Below, piece by piece: positions 1-8,668 of a stretch of DNA of 64,000 nt. Every line of letters begins with the position of its first letter. The stretch's first letter is position 1. The notes below the pieces were generated by a model, which did not search any database, had not been told where the DNA came from, and worked only from the letters and a program-made list of their open reading frames with translations. The DNA is from Methanobacteriota archaeon (GTDB taxonomy: Archaea; Halobacteriota; Methanomicrobia; Methanomicrobiales; Methanoculleaceae). The translations under genes and the position numbers were made by a program. The stretch is taken from assembly GCA_023393455.1 (NCBI GenBank), contig JAEWLJ010000001.1, positions 1-64,000 of the forward strand, in the 5' to 3' direction.

Positions 1-2
1 AG

Positions 3-356
3 GTCGAGATGGTCAACATCATGGAAAGCGAGGACATGGGCACCATCAAGGCCAAGATCGATGAACTCAAGGCCAAAGACCCCGGTGCGTTCGGCGCAGA
101 ACCCATGATCGTCGAGGTCAAGGAAGAAGGCGGTGCGGCGGAAGTTGCTGTCGCAGGAGCAAACCCGCAGTTCCTTGAGATCGAAGAGCGGCTCAACGCC
201 ATCGAGGAGAGGATCGAGTTCGTCGATGCAGAGATCGCCCAGCGCGTCGGAAGAAAAGTCGGACGCGATATCGGCATCCTGTACGGACTGGTCGCAGGTT
301 TGATTGTATTCATGATGTTGTTGGTATTACTGCCCAAATTGGTTGGGTACCTGTAA
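3..356 (+). CDS. mtrG: MtrA C-terminal part fused in frame to MtrG (partial, cut by window start)
   Basis: The frame is open from the window edge and reads VEMVNIMESEDMGTIKAKID, which I recognise as the end of the corrinoid-binding domain of MtrA. It runs without a stop through a Gly/Ala linker into a typical MtrG: the NPQFLEIEERLNAIEERIEF coiled coil, the RVGRKVGRDIGILYG motif and one C-terminal membrane helix. MtrG is a small anchor subunit of the Na+-pumping methyl-H4MPT:coenzyme M methyltransferase in the cell membrane. Separate MtrA proteins normally end in their own membrane helix; here the MtrG helix seems to take that place. An internal ATG at 9 would give 115 residues but would start inside the MtrA domain, so I treat the gene as continuing upstream. 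mtrH follows directly. Confidence 0.8.
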   Translation, partial: VEMVNIMESEDMGTIKAKIDELKAKDPGAFGAEPMIVEVKEEGGAAEVAVAGANPQFLEIEERLNAIEERIEFVDAEIAQRVGRKVGRDIGILYGLVAGLIVFMMLLVLLPKLVGYL

Positions 357-371
357 GGAGGATTGACGAAT

Positions 372-1409
372 ATGTTCAAGTTCGAAAAAGAGCAGACGGT
401 ACACGACTTCAACGGTACCATGATCGGCGGGCAGCCTGGAGAGTACCCGACCGTGCTCGGTGCATCCATCTTCTACAACAAGCACGAGGTTGTTCTGGAT
501 GACCACACCGGAAAGATCGACAAAATAAAAGCAGAGGGGCTCTGGAACCGCTGCCAGGAACTCTCGGATATCACCGGTATCCCCCACTTCATCCAGATCA
601 TCGGGGAGTTCGGCGAGGCCTTCGAGAGCTACATCGACTGGTTCTGCAGCATCGACGACAAGACCGCGTTCCTGATGGACTCGTCCGTCCCGGCGGCGCT
701 GGCACACGCGTGCAACTACGTCACCGAGGCCGGCGTTGCGGACCGCGCGATCTACAACTCGATCAACGGCTCGATCCTGCCCGAGAATATGGAAGCGCTC
801 GCGAAGAGCGACGTGAACGCAGCCATCGTCCTCGCGTTCAACCCCGGCGACCCGTCGGTTGCCGGTCGTGAGAAGGTCCTGGTCGAGGGCGGCGTTGCCG
901 GACAGGAGATGGGAATGCTCGAGATCGCAGAGAAGTGCGGCATCACCCGCCCGATCCTCGACACCGCGGCAACCCCGCTCGGTCTCGGCTCCGGCGGCTC
1001 GTACCGTGAGATCCTCGCCTGCAAGGCGATCCACGGTCTCCCCACCGGCGGCGCGTACCACAACATGACGGTCTCCTGGACCTGGCTCAAGCGCTGGAAG
1101 GGAACGAAGAAGAACCCCTCGCAGCAGCTGGCCGGTCTCGAAGGCAAGGATGCCCTCGTCGAGCAGCTCACCCACCACTACCTCGGCGGTACTGACGGTA
1201 TGCGCCAGGCAGCCTGGTCTGCACCCGATATCGGCTGCAACATGGTTGCAAGCACGCTCGGCGCCGACCTGATCATGTACGGCCCGATCGAGAACGTCGA
1301 GGCGATGATCACCGCGCAGGCCTACGTGGATATCGTCGTGATGGAAGCGGTGCGCGATCTCGGCATCGAGCCCAAGACCGACAGCCACCCGTTCTTCAAA
1401 CTCATTTAA
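372..1409 (+). CDS. mtrH: Tetrahydromethanopterin S-methyltransferase subunit H
   Basis: MtrH is the cytoplasmic subunit that moves the methyl group from methyl-tetrahydromethanopterin to the corrinoid on MtrA. The 345-residue product begins MFKFEKEQTVHDFNG, the usual MtrH start, and has the family's TIM-barrel length. An upstream TTG at 363 exists, but AAGGAGGA at 355-362 sits 9 nt before the ATG at 372, which settles the start. It is the last gene of the mtr operon here, 15 nt after mtrG. A pyrimidine/T run follows the stop. Confidence 0.95.
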   Translation: MFKFEKEQTVHDFNGTMIGGQPGEYPTVLGASIFYNKHEVVLDDHTGKIDKIKAEGLWNRCQELSDITGIPHFIQIIGEFGEAFESYIDWFCSIDDKTAFLMDSSVPAALAHACNYVTEAGVADRAIYNSINGSILPENMEALAKSDVNAAIVLAFNPGDPSVAGREKVLVEGGVAGQEMGMLEIAEKCGITRPILDTAATPLGLGSGGSYREILACKAIHGLPTGGAYHNMTVSWTWLKRWKGTKKNPSQQLAGLEGKDALVEQLTHHYLGGTDGMRQAAWSAPDIGCNMVASTLGADLIMYGPIENVEAMITAQAYVDIVVMEAVRDLGIEPKTDSHPFFKLI

Positions 1410-1420
1410 ACCCTTTTTTT
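1410..1420 (+). terminator. T-tract after the mtr operon
   Basis: CCCTTTTTTT lies directly after the mtrH stop codon. Archaeal transcription commonly ends in such U-tracts; there is no strong hairpin in front of it. Confidence 0.5.
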
Positions 1421-1551
1421 GCAGTTTCAGTGAACGGTATTCGCCCCCGCTCTGAGGAGGGGGTGCGCCCGTGTAAACCGGTTTACCCTGAATTGATGGC
1501 TTTAGTAATAACTATACATTGGCGAGCCCCATACCAGATCATCAGGCGCCC

Positions 1552-2244
1552 ATGAAGCTGATTACCGTTGCAGGTCCCCCATCTTCGGGGAAGACCTCTG
1601 TTATCCTCAAGACCATTGCAGCTCTCGGGCTGCCCCCCGGGAGCGTGGGCGTCGTGAAGTTCGACTCGCTCACCTCCTTCGATCATCAGCGCTACGATGA
1701 ACAGCAGATACCCAATCAGACTGCTTTTGCCGGAAAGATCTGTCCGGACCACCATTTCGTCAGCAACGTCGAAGGGGCGGTCAAATGGGGCATGAGGAAG
1801 GGATTGTCGGTTCTCGTCACGGAGAGCGCGGGGCTCTGCAACCGGTGCTCGCCCTACGTGAACGGCATCTTATCGGTCTGTGTCATCGACAATCTCTCCG
1901 GGATCAACACGCCGAGGAAGATCGGCCCGATGCTGAAGTATGCCGATATCGTCGTCGTCACGAAGGGGGATGTTGTCTCCCAGGCGGAGCGCGAGGTCTT
2001 TGCCTTCAACATCCGCGAGGTCAATGCATCGGCAACGGTCCTCTTTGTGAACGGGATCACCGGCCAGGGAGCGTTTATGCTTGCCCGCCACTGGCAGGAT
2101 ACGCTGGATATCCAGACGCTTCGCGACCGTAAACTCAGGTTCACGATGCCCGCTGCCATATGCTCCTACTGTACCGGCGAGACCCTCATCGGAGAGATGT
2201 ACCAGATGGGGATGGTCAAAAAGGTGGAGTTTGACGACGCATGA
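1552..2244 (+). CDS. HypB/UreG-like P-loop GTPase with cysteine motifs
   Basis: The 230-residue product opens with MKLITVAGPPSSGKTSVI (Walker A) and has a TKGD motif of the NKxD class plus a VNGITGQGA segment like the end of HypB/UreG GTPases, the nickel-insertion helpers. Cysteines lie in KICPDHH, LCNRCSPY and CSYCTGE, which could bind metal. I start at ATG 1552 because family homology begins at MKLITVAG; the frame is open to 1519. The stop overlaps the next start by 4 nt (ATGA), so it heads a three-gene operon with an ABC ATPase and a DUF364 protein. A role in nickel or cobalt delivery is inferred. It lacks the histidine-rich tract of some HypB proteins. Confidence 0.75.
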   Translation: MKLITVAGPPSSGKTSVILKTIAALGLPPGSVGVVKFDSLTSFDHQRYDEQQIPNQTAFAGKICPDHHFVSNVEGAVKWGMRKGLSVLVTESAGLCNRCSPYVNGILSVCVIDNLSGINTPRKIGPMLKYADIVVVTKGDVVSQAEREVFAFNIREVNASATVLFVNGITGQGAFMLARHWQDTLDIQTLRDRKLRFTMPAAICSYCTGETLIGEMYQMGMVKKVEFDDA

Positions 2245-3275
2245 AGGGCCTTGACTATGTTGCAGAGGTCTCGTCGGTGCCCATCGGCGATATCCTTCGC
2301 CGTTATCCTCTCGCAGTCGATTACCTCGCCAACATACGGCTGGTCGGGGTTGATGAGACAAAGACGCTCCCTGAGATCCTGGAGAACGTCGACGAGGATA
2401 TGCTCGAGGAGTTCGGGCTTGACCGCGAGGAGGTCATATTCCACTTCAGTGCATTTCTGGAGGCATTCTCCCGGACGGATGAGACTATCGAGACGATCTC
2501 CTCCATCACGATCCTCGGCGGACGGGACAAGACGGGGAGGCCCGAGATGCTCGAACTGACGGTGACACCGGGCGAGGTCGTGAGCATTGTCGGTCCCACC
2601 GGCTCAGGGAAGAGCAGGCTGCTTGAGGATATCGAATGCCTTGCTCAGCGCGACACGCCGACTGCAAGACAGATCCTCATCAACGGATCGGTCCCTGACC
2701 TCGATACGAGGTTCTCCACCGGAGGGAAACTGGTAGCCCAGCTCTCGCAGAACATGAACTTCGTCATGGACCTGACGGTGCAGGAGTTCCTGGAGATGCA
2801 TGCGAAGAGCCGGATGATCCCGGACTCCGCCGCGGTTGTGGAGAAGTGTTTTGCGGTCGCCAATTCTCTGGCGGGGGAGAAGTTCACGCTCGATACGAAA
2901 GTCACCCAGCTCTCGGGGGGGCAGTCGCGGTCGCTGATGATCGCCGATACCGCTCTCTTGAGTTCATCCCCGATCATCCTCATCGACGAGCTGGAGAATG
3001 CGGGAATCGACCGGCGGGAGGCGATCGAGATCCTCGTCGGCAACGAGAAGATCGTCCTCATGTCGACGCACGACCCGCTTCTTGCCCTCCGTGCCGACAA
3101 AAGGATCGTCATCCGAAACGGAGGCGTGGCAAAAGTGATCGAGACGACCACAGAAGAGGAGCAGACGCTGCATAAGATCGAGGCGATCGATTCCGCCCTC
3201 CTCACTATCCGCAACCAGCTCCGGAGAGGAGAGATCGTTACGGAAGAGAGCATTCCGGAATTCCAGGAGAGGTAG
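2241..3275 (+). CDS. Stand-alone ABC-type ATPase with N-terminal extension
   Basis: The 344-residue protein has a roughly 90-residue N-terminal helical region (PIGDILRRYPLAVDYLANIR, resembling DUF1858-type domains), then an ABC ATPase core: Walker A GPTGSGKS near residue 120, signature LSGGQ near 225 and Walker B IILIDELENAG near 250, ending in an H-loop MSTHDP. No membrane subunit is encoded nearby, so this is probably a soluble ABC protein like AtwA (component A2 of methyl-CoM reductase activation) rather than a transporter. It overlaps the GTPase gene by 4 nt and lies 1 nt before the DUF364 gene. The substrate is unknown. Confidence 0.75.
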   Translation: MKGLDYVAEVSSVPIGDILRRYPLAVDYLANIRLVGVDETKTLPEILENVDEDMLEEFGLDREEVIFHFSAFLEAFSRTDETIETISSITILGGRDKTGRPEMLELTVTPGEVVSIVGPTGSGKSRLLEDIECLAQRDTPTARQILINGSVPDLDTRFSTGGKLVAQLSQNMNFVMDLTVQEFLEMHAKSRMIPDSAAVVEKCFAVANSLAGEKFTLDTKVTQLSGGQSRSLMIADTALLSSSPIILIDELENAGIDRREAIEILVGNEKIVLMSTHDPLLALRADKRIVIRNGGVAKVIETTTEEEQTLHKIEAIDSALLTIRNQLRRGEIVTEESIPEFQER

Positions 3276-3276
3276 T

Positions 3277-4038
3277 ATGTGGGAGTTATACGATGAGTTG
3301 ATCGAAGGGATCCCCGACGACATTGTCGTTGAAGATATGGTCCTCGGCGGGGAACTGACGTATGTCGAGGCAAACGGCGGCATCGGTATCGCCGGATACC
3401 GCTATTATATCCAGCGCGCCCCGATGATGACCGAGAACAGGATCGGGAAACCGTTGAAAGAGGTGGCCGGGTGTGTGAAGTCCTGGAACTTCTGGGAGGC
3501 GTCGATCGGCAACGCGGCGATCAACGCGTGGTACAATCACCCGGATACCGCCAGGAGGGCGGGGATCGAGGTCGCAGAGAAGAAACGGGTCGAGGAACGG
3601 CTGAAAGACCCGTTCATCAAGTCCCAGAATCTTGTGAAGGGGAAGAAAGTCTGTGTCGTCGGTCATTTCCCGTTCCTTGAGAAGTTGATCGCCCCCGTCT
3701 CCGACCTGAGCATCATTGAGTGGGACCCCGAGGAGGGAGATTACCCCTACTCTGCCTGCGAGTATCTGCTGCCGGAGGCCGATTATATCTTCCTGACCTG
3801 TAGCGCTCTCGGCGACAAAAGTATGCCGCGGCTCCTCGAACTTTCGGAGAACGCAGAGAGCGTGACGATCGTGGGCCCGGGGACCCCTCTCTCTTCGGTC
3901 TTCTTCGATTACGGCGTCTCCGATCTCTCGGGTTTTGTCGTAACCGATGCTGCGCTCGCGAAGAGGATCGTCAGGGGAGCGGAGAACCAGAGGATCTTCG
4001 GGGCGGGGATGAAGGTGGAGTATCTCCGCCCCCGGTAA
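3277..4038 (+). CDS. DUF364 (putative heavy-metal chelation) protein
   Basis: The 253-residue product matches the DUF4213-plus-DUF364 arrangement: an N-terminal half (MWELYDELIEGIPDDI...) and a Rossmann-like C-terminal half with GKKVCVVGHFPFLEKL, YLLPEADYIFLTCSAL and SVTIVGPGTPLS. DUF364 proteins are thought to chelate metals and occur near metal-cofactor genes. Third gene of the GTPase-ATPase-DUF364 operon, starting 1 nt after the preceding stop with AGGAGAGG upstream. A job in supplying metal to a methanogenesis cofactor is inference. Confidence 0.75.
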   Translation: MWELYDELIEGIPDDIVVEDMVLGGELTYVEANGGIGIAGYRYYIQRAPMMTENRIGKPLKEVAGCVKSWNFWEASIGNAAINAWYNHPDTARRAGIEVAEKKRVEERLKDPFIKSQNLVKGKKVCVVGHFPFLEKLIAPVSDLSIIEWDPEEGDYPYSACEYLLPEADYIFLTCSALGDKSMPRLLELSENAESVTIVGPGTPLSSVFFDYGVSDLSGFVVTDAALAKRIVRGAENQRIFGAGMKVEYLRPR

Positions 4039-4057
4039 AGAGACGTGTAGCCGCCAC

Positions 4058-4105
4058 TCGCGCTCCTCCCCCGTCCGCGAGAGGCGGGGGCAGTGTGTGG
4101 CGATA
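4058..4105. repeat. Copy 1 of a dispersed GC-rich palindromic element
   Basis: TCGCGCTCCTCCCCCG (4058-4073) and GGGGGCAGTGTGTGGCGATA (4086-4105) frame a C-run/G-run hairpin. The same two blocks, with two changes in the second, recur at 16293-16339. Both copies are intergenic. Confidence 0.55.
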
Positions 4106-4177
4106 ATCGCGGGGAATCCGTGCACGGTAACGGCGAAATTGCAGGAAGAAATGAGGGGTTAGGGTTTTTCTACGTAT

Positions 4178-5143
4178 TCAGGGCAGTTCGATATGCCCGG
4201 CGATCCGGAGTTTCCCGCCCTCGAGGTAGTGGAGCACCGCAGTGTCGCCGGGGAGGTAGACGAGGTCTTTCTCGAGCGCAAGCGTCAGCGTCGGGTGCCA
4301 CCAGTCGCCGCCGTCCTGCACCGCCTCCACCCTCGCCGGGATGAACTGCATCCAGTGGCCGATGTGGAGCACCGTCCCCGTCGTGAGCGGCGCCGGCCAG
4401 TACTTGACCAGGGTCGCCCGTCCCTCGATCTTCGTCTCCGTCCGGAGCGCGGGGTCGTCGGAGAGGACGAACCCGCGATCGAGGTCGTCTGACTCGATGT
4501 TCTTGAGCGCAAGCCCCACGCGGTCGCCTTCCGCCGCCCAGTCGAAGTCGTCGTCGTGCTTCTGGATCGACCGCACCGTGATCGGCCGCTCCCCGGGGTA
4601 GACCTTCAGGGCGCTGTGCTTCCGGATACCCCCCCGCACCACGCCGCCGAGGATGACCGTCCCGATGCCGCGGACGTTGAAGTGGTGATCGATGGGGATG
4701 GCTCCCACGGCACCCGCGGCAGGCTCGGCAGGGACGCGGGCATGCGCCTCACCGAGCAGGCGGTCGCGCAGCGCGATCGGGTCCTCTTCGACGAACTCGT
4801 AGCCCTCAAGCACCGTCCCCCGGAGGAGCGGTGCGACGTCTCCAGGGGTCAGGTAGTTCTGGAGGACGATGTAGCCCCGCTCCACCCTCGCTTCGTCGAG
4901 CATCAGCACCCACTCCCCGAGCGTCGGGGTGATGGCGCTCACCACGACGAGGGCCGCATCCGCCATCGATGCGGCGTAGAAGAGCGGGGCCAGTCGCTCG
5001 GGATACCGGGTAGGCTCGATGATGGTGACGGTATCCTCGCCCTTCTTCAGGTTATAGAACGTGATATCGGATTCCGTGCCCTTCTTCCCGAGGTCTTTGG
5101 CGTATCCTGCGGGTCCCAGCACGGCAATGTTCAGGTTACCCAT
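4178..5143 (-). CDS. Degenerate SelB/EF-Tu-like protein
   Basis: The 321-residue product (start MGNLNIAVLGPAGYAK) has the outline of an archaeal SelB/EF-Tu GTPase, including a domain-2 segment FNVRGIGTVILGGVVRGGIR and a following beta-barrel. The G domain is decayed: the GHVDHGKT loop is replaced by GPAGYAKDLGKKGTES, and the DTPGH loop by a segment around EPTRYPERL, so normal GTP hydrolysis is unlikely. Such SelB-like paralogues are known in methanogens without a proven role. The ATG at 5143 is chosen because homology starts there; upstream sequence is not conserved-looking. It is divergent from the btu operon. Confidence 0.65.
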   Translation of the reverse strand: MGNLNIAVLGPAGYAKDLGKKGTESDITFYNLKKGEDTVTIIEPTRYPERLAPLFYAASMADAALVVVSAITPTLGEWVLMLDEARVERGYIVLQNYLTPGDVAPLLRGTVLEGYEFVEEDPIALRDRLLGEAHARVPAEPAAGAVGAIPIDHHFNVRGIGTVILGGVVRGGIRKHSALKVYPGERPITVRSIQKHDDDFDWAAEGDRVGLALKNIESDDLDRGFVLSDDPALRTETKIEGRATLVKYWPAPLTTGTVLHIGHWMQFIPARVEAVQDGGDWWHPTLTLALEKDLVYLPGDTAVLHYLEGGKLRIAGHIELP

Positions 5144-5292
5144 ATGCCTGATCTCTTGGTCATCCAGGGCAATGAGGTTTGCTCCATGCGGTTCAGTGAA
5201 GCAGACCCGCGCATACACCCTGTCCCGGGAGGAACCCGCGCAGGTAATCCAAATAGATTTTAACAAAGTAAACTAAATTTTACGACACACGT

Positions 5293-6243
5293 ATGCGGAG
5301 AACGGCACCGATCATCATCGCAACACTCATCTGCGCGCTTCTCATCAGCATGGCCGCTGCGATCGCTCTCGGACCGAGCGGGATCTCCTTTGGATCGCTC
5401 TTCACCTCGGAGAACGCCTGGATGATCCTCTGGGAGATCCGGGTGCCGAGGGTGATCGCCGCGGCGCTGGTCGGGTCGGGGCTGGCTGTCGCAGGCACGG
5501 CCATGCAGGCGCTCTTCCGCAATCCCATGGCCGACCCCTACATCATCGGCACGTCCTCGGGCGGAGCGCTCGGGGCCACGCTCGCGATCGTCCTCTTTGC
5601 CGGCACGGGACGCCCCGTGCTTGCATTTGTCGGGGCGATGGCCGCAACGTTCGCCGTATACTTCATCGCCCGGAGAGGCGGCAAGATCCCGGTCGAGACG
5701 CTCCTCCTCTCCGGTGTCGCCCTCGCGACGCTTCTCTCGGCGCTCCTCTCCTTCCTGATGTACACCGCCGGCCGGAGCCTGCACCAGATCATGTTCTGGC
5801 TGATGGGGGGGTTCTGGAACATATCGTGGAACGACGTCATCGTGGCCCTTCCCATCCTGATCGGGGGCGCAGGGATCTACCTCTTCGCACGCGACCTCAA
5901 CATCCTCGCCCTGAACGAAGAGGACGCGACCCACCTCGGGGTGAACGTCGAGAAGACGAAACTGATCCTCCTCGCGCTGAGCGCCTTCGTGACGGGTATA
6001 GCCGTTGCGGTGGCCGGTTCGATCGGGTTCGTCGGCCTGATCACCCCGCACGTGATGCGGCTGATTGTCGGGCCCGACCACCGTTTCCTCTTCCCCGCGG
6101 CCGCACTTGCAGGCGCCATCCTCCTCGTATGGGCGGATGCGCTCACGCGAACCTTCACGAGCGACATGCCGGTCGGCATCCTGACCGCCTGTTTCGGCGC
6201 ACCGTTCTTCATATACCTCCTCCGGAGCCGGATGAAAGCATGA
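5293..6243 (+). CDS. btuC: FecCD/BtuC-family ABC importer permease
   Basis: A 316-residue, very hydrophobic protein of the FecCD family with about ten membrane helices and the motifs RVPRVIAAALVGSGLAVAG, MQALFRNPMADPYIIGTSSG and GFVGLITPHVMRL. It forms the membrane channel of a corrinoid, heme or ferric-chelate importer. The stop overlaps the ATPase start by 4 nt (ATGA). An AT-rich stretch around 5250-5265 could be a TATA box for a near-leaderless transcript. The corrinoid assignment comes from the family and from the corrinoid need of methanogens and is not proven. Confidence 0.85.
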   Translation: MRRTAPIIIATLICALLISMAAAIALGPSGISFGSLFTSENAWMILWEIRVPRVIAAALVGSGLAVAGTAMQALFRNPMADPYIIGTSSGGALGATLAIVLFAGTGRPVLAFVGAMAATFAVYFIARRGGKIPVETLLLSGVALATLLSALLSFLMYTAGRSLHQIMFWLMGGFWNISWNDVIVALPILIGGAGIYLFARDLNILALNEEDATHLGVNVEKTKLILLALSAFVTGIAVAVAGSIGFVGLITPHVMRLIVGPDHRFLFPAAALAGAILLVWADALTRTFTSDMPVGILTACFGAPFFIYLLRSRMKA

Positions 6244-7496
6244 AACCGATAGAGATCATCGATATCGACGTCTCTTACGGCGCGAAGAAGATCCTCGAGG
6301 CGATCACGTTCCACGCCGAAGCGGGCGAGATCCTCGGGATCGTAGGGCCGAACGGGTCAGGGAAGACGACGCTCTTAAAAGCGATGAGCAAGGTCGTCGC
6401 CCGGGATACCGGCGAGATCCGGCTCGACGACCGGGACCTGGACTCCCTCCAACACCGCGAACTCGCGCGCCGAGTCGCGGTCGTCCCGCAGGATATCTCG
6501 ATCGGTTTCGACTACTCGGTGCGCGACGTCGTCATGATGGGCAGGCACCCCTACATCGGGAGGTTTGCCTCCGAGACAGCCCGGGACGTGGAGATCTGCG
6601 ACCATGCCATGCTTCTAGCAAACGTCACCGATCTCGCCGGGATGTCCGTGCACGAGATCAGCGGCGGCGAACGCCAGCGCGTCCTCATCGCCCGGGCGCT
6701 CGCACAGGAACCGAAGATCCTGCTCCTCGACGAAGCAACCTCGAACCTCGACGTCAGCCACCAGGTCGAGATCCTCAACATCATCAGGGATCTCGCGGGG
6801 AAGCTCACGGTCGTAAGCGTCTTCCACGACCTGAACCTGGCCGCATACTACTGCGACCGGCTCCTGCTCCTCAAAGACAGGAAGGTCTATGCCGCAGGAG
6901 CGCCCGGGGAAGTCCTGACCCGTGAGAAGATCCGCGAGGTCTTCGGGATGGAGATGCTCGTCAGGCCGCACCCGCTGACGGGGAGACCCTACGTCCTGCC
7001 GGTCTACATGCACCGGTCGGGTGCGGGGGCGAACCGGCGGGTGCACGTCGTCTGCGGCGGGGGGACGGGTTCCGATATCCTCCACCTCCTCCATGCTGCG
7101 GAGTTCACGGTCACCTGCGGCGTCCTGAACATCCTCGACACCGATTACGGGACGGCGATGCACCTCGGCCTTCCCTGCATCGCAGAGCCCCCGTTCCACG
7201 GTATCACCCCCGAATCGCTCTCGCGTCTCAGGGATTGCCTGGAGAGCGCAGAGACCGTCATCGTCACGGCAATGCCGATAGGGAGGGGAAATCTCGACAA
7301 TCTCCGGACGCTGCTCGGCTATCCGGCAAAAGCGGTAATCTTCTATGCACGAGACCGCACGGCCCGGATTGAAGACTACACCGGAGGCGAGGCGGGGGCG
7401 GTGCTGACCGAACTGGAGGCGCGCGGGGCGCTCCGGGTCGAGGGGGCGGAAGAACTCCTTGCCCGCCTCTCACGGAATGGCCCCGACCGCGATTGA
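6240..7496 (+). CDS. btuD: BtuD-like ABC ATPase with long C-terminal domain
   Basis: Residues 1-250 are a standard importer ATPase: Walker A GPNGSGKTT, signature SGGERQR, Walker B ILLLDEATSNLD and H-loop SVFHDLN. The protein is 418 residues, against about 255 for a simple BtuD. The extra C-terminal part has a glycine-rich start, VHVVCGGGTGSD, and an alpha/beta pattern (TVTCGVLNILDTDYGTA, ETVIVTAMPIGRGNL). Such tails occur on some archaeal BtuD proteins; I do not know the function. It overlaps btuC by 4 nt and precedes btuF. Confidence 0.85.
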   Translation: MKPIEIIDIDVSYGAKKILEAITFHAEAGEILGIVGPNGSGKTTLLKAMSKVVARDTGEIRLDDRDLDSLQHRELARRVAVVPQDISIGFDYSVRDVVMMGRHPYIGRFASETARDVEICDHAMLLANVTDLAGMSVHEISGGERQRVLIARALAQEPKILLLDEATSNLDVSHQVEILNIIRDLAGKLTVVSVFHDLNLAAYYCDRLLLLKDRKVYAAGAPGEVLTREKIREVFGMEMLVRPHPLTGRPYVLPVYMHRSGAGANRRVHVVCGGGTGSDILHLLHAAEFTVTCGVLNILDTDYGTAMHLGLPCIAEPPFHGITPESLSRLRDCLESAETVIVTAMPIGRGNLDNLRTLLGYPAKAVIFYARDRTARIEDYTGGEAGAVLTELEARGALRVEGAEELLARLSRNGPDRD

Positions 7497-7619
7497 GCCT
7501 CCAGGACCGCATCCGGCGGCCGACAGACACCCGGGCGTCCGGCGGGTGAGCGCCTCAATGCCACGCCGCGATATCGATTGCTAAATTATTATTACTTCAA
7601 CGCAAGTGTACCTATACTA

Positions 7620-8657
7620 ATGCGAACCACGCGCCTGATACTCACTGCTGCATCGCTCGTCGTGCTGCTCCTGCTCGCCGGGTCGGCCGGCGCGACACCC
7701 ACGGACGGCGGCGAACAATCCATGACGGTGACCGACGACTCCGGGAAGACCATCCTCATCCGGGGCGAACCGCAGAGGATCGTCTCGCTCGCGCCGTCGA
7801 ACACCGAGATCCTGTATGCTCTCGGGCTTGAGGACCGGATCGTCGCCGTCACCGAACGCTGCGACTACCCGCCGGTAACAGCGGATAAACCGAAGGTAGG
7901 CGGGTTCAGCACCGTCAATATCGAGAAGGTGATCGCTATGGAACCCGACCTGATCTTCGCCGCGCCCGCCAACACCGACGAGGTCATCGACCGCCTGCGG
8001 TCGCTCGGGATGACCGTCGTCATCCTCGACACGCAGACGATCGACGGCGTCCTGCACGACATCGAAGTTGCCGGAAGGGCGACCGGGCAGGAAGAAGAGG
8101 CCGCAACGCTCATCGAGGGACTCCGGGCGCGTATCGAGACCGTTGCCGGGAAGGTGGACGGGAGACAGGCCGGGAGTCCGTCCGTCGCCCACGTCATCTG
8201 GCACGACCCGCTCTGGGTCAGCGGGAAGGGGACGTTCCAGGACGAGGTGATCACGATGGCCGGGGGGACCAACGCGTTCGGCGCGTTCGACGACTGGAGC
8301 ATCGTCAGCCTCGAGGAGTTCATCACCATGAACCCCGACTACATCCTGGTCAGTTCAGGGAGCGGGATGGACCGGGACGGGTACGACGCCATCTACAACT
8401 ACATCGTCAACGAACCCCGCCTGCAGAGGCTCGATGCGGTCAAAAGCGGCCGCATCTACGTCATCGACGCGGATGTCGTCAGCCGGGGGAGCCCGCGGAT
8501 CGTGGATGCGCTGGAAAAAGTGACGGGCTATCTCTATCCGGAGACTTCCGTGACGGCTACCCCGGAGGCAACCGGGGCTGTCCAGTCGCCGGGGTTCGGC
8601 GGGATCACGCTCATCTGCGCATTATCCGCAGCCGTCCTCCTCCTGAAGAAGAGGTAA
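7620..8657 (+). CDS. btuF: BtuF-like substrate-binding protein with PGF-CTERM anchor
   Basis: The 345-residue protein starts with a signal peptide (MRTTRLILTAASLVVLLLLA), followed by a periplasmic-binding-type fold with RIVSLAPSNTEILYALGLED and GGFSTVNIEKVIAMEPDLI, typical of cobalamin/iron-chelate receptors. It ends SPGFGGITLICALSAAVLLL plus basic residues, a PGF-CTERM signal processed by archaeosortase, so it is probably lipid-anchored outside the cell. I chose ATG 7620 because the signal peptide begins there. CTAAATTATTATTAC at 7581-7595 is a likely TATA region about 27 nt upstream, giving its own leaderless promoter in addition to read-through from btuCD. Confidence 0.85.
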   Translation: MRTTRLILTAASLVVLLLLAGSAGATPTDGGEQSMTVTDDSGKTILIRGEPQRIVSLAPSNTEILYALGLEDRIVAVTERCDYPPVTADKPKVGGFSTVNIEKVIAMEPDLIFAAPANTDEVIDRLRSLGMTVVILDTQTIDGVLHDIEVAGRATGQEEEAATLIEGLRARIETVAGKVDGRQAGSPSVAHVIWHDPLWVSGKGTFQDEVITMAGGTNAFGAFDDWSIVSLEEFITMNPDYILVSSGSGMDRDGYDAIYNYIVNEPRLQRLDAVKSGRIYVIDADVVSRGSPRIVDALEKVTGYLYPETSVTATPEATGAVQSPGFGGITLICALSAAVLLLKKR

Positions 8658-8668
8658 GCGGGGCACCA

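Noticed and set aside
327..1388. Long open frame antisense to mtrH (353 codons)
   Set aside because: mtrH is certain in this stretch; GC-rich third positions leave long stop-free shadows on the other strand, and the shadow resembles no protein family.
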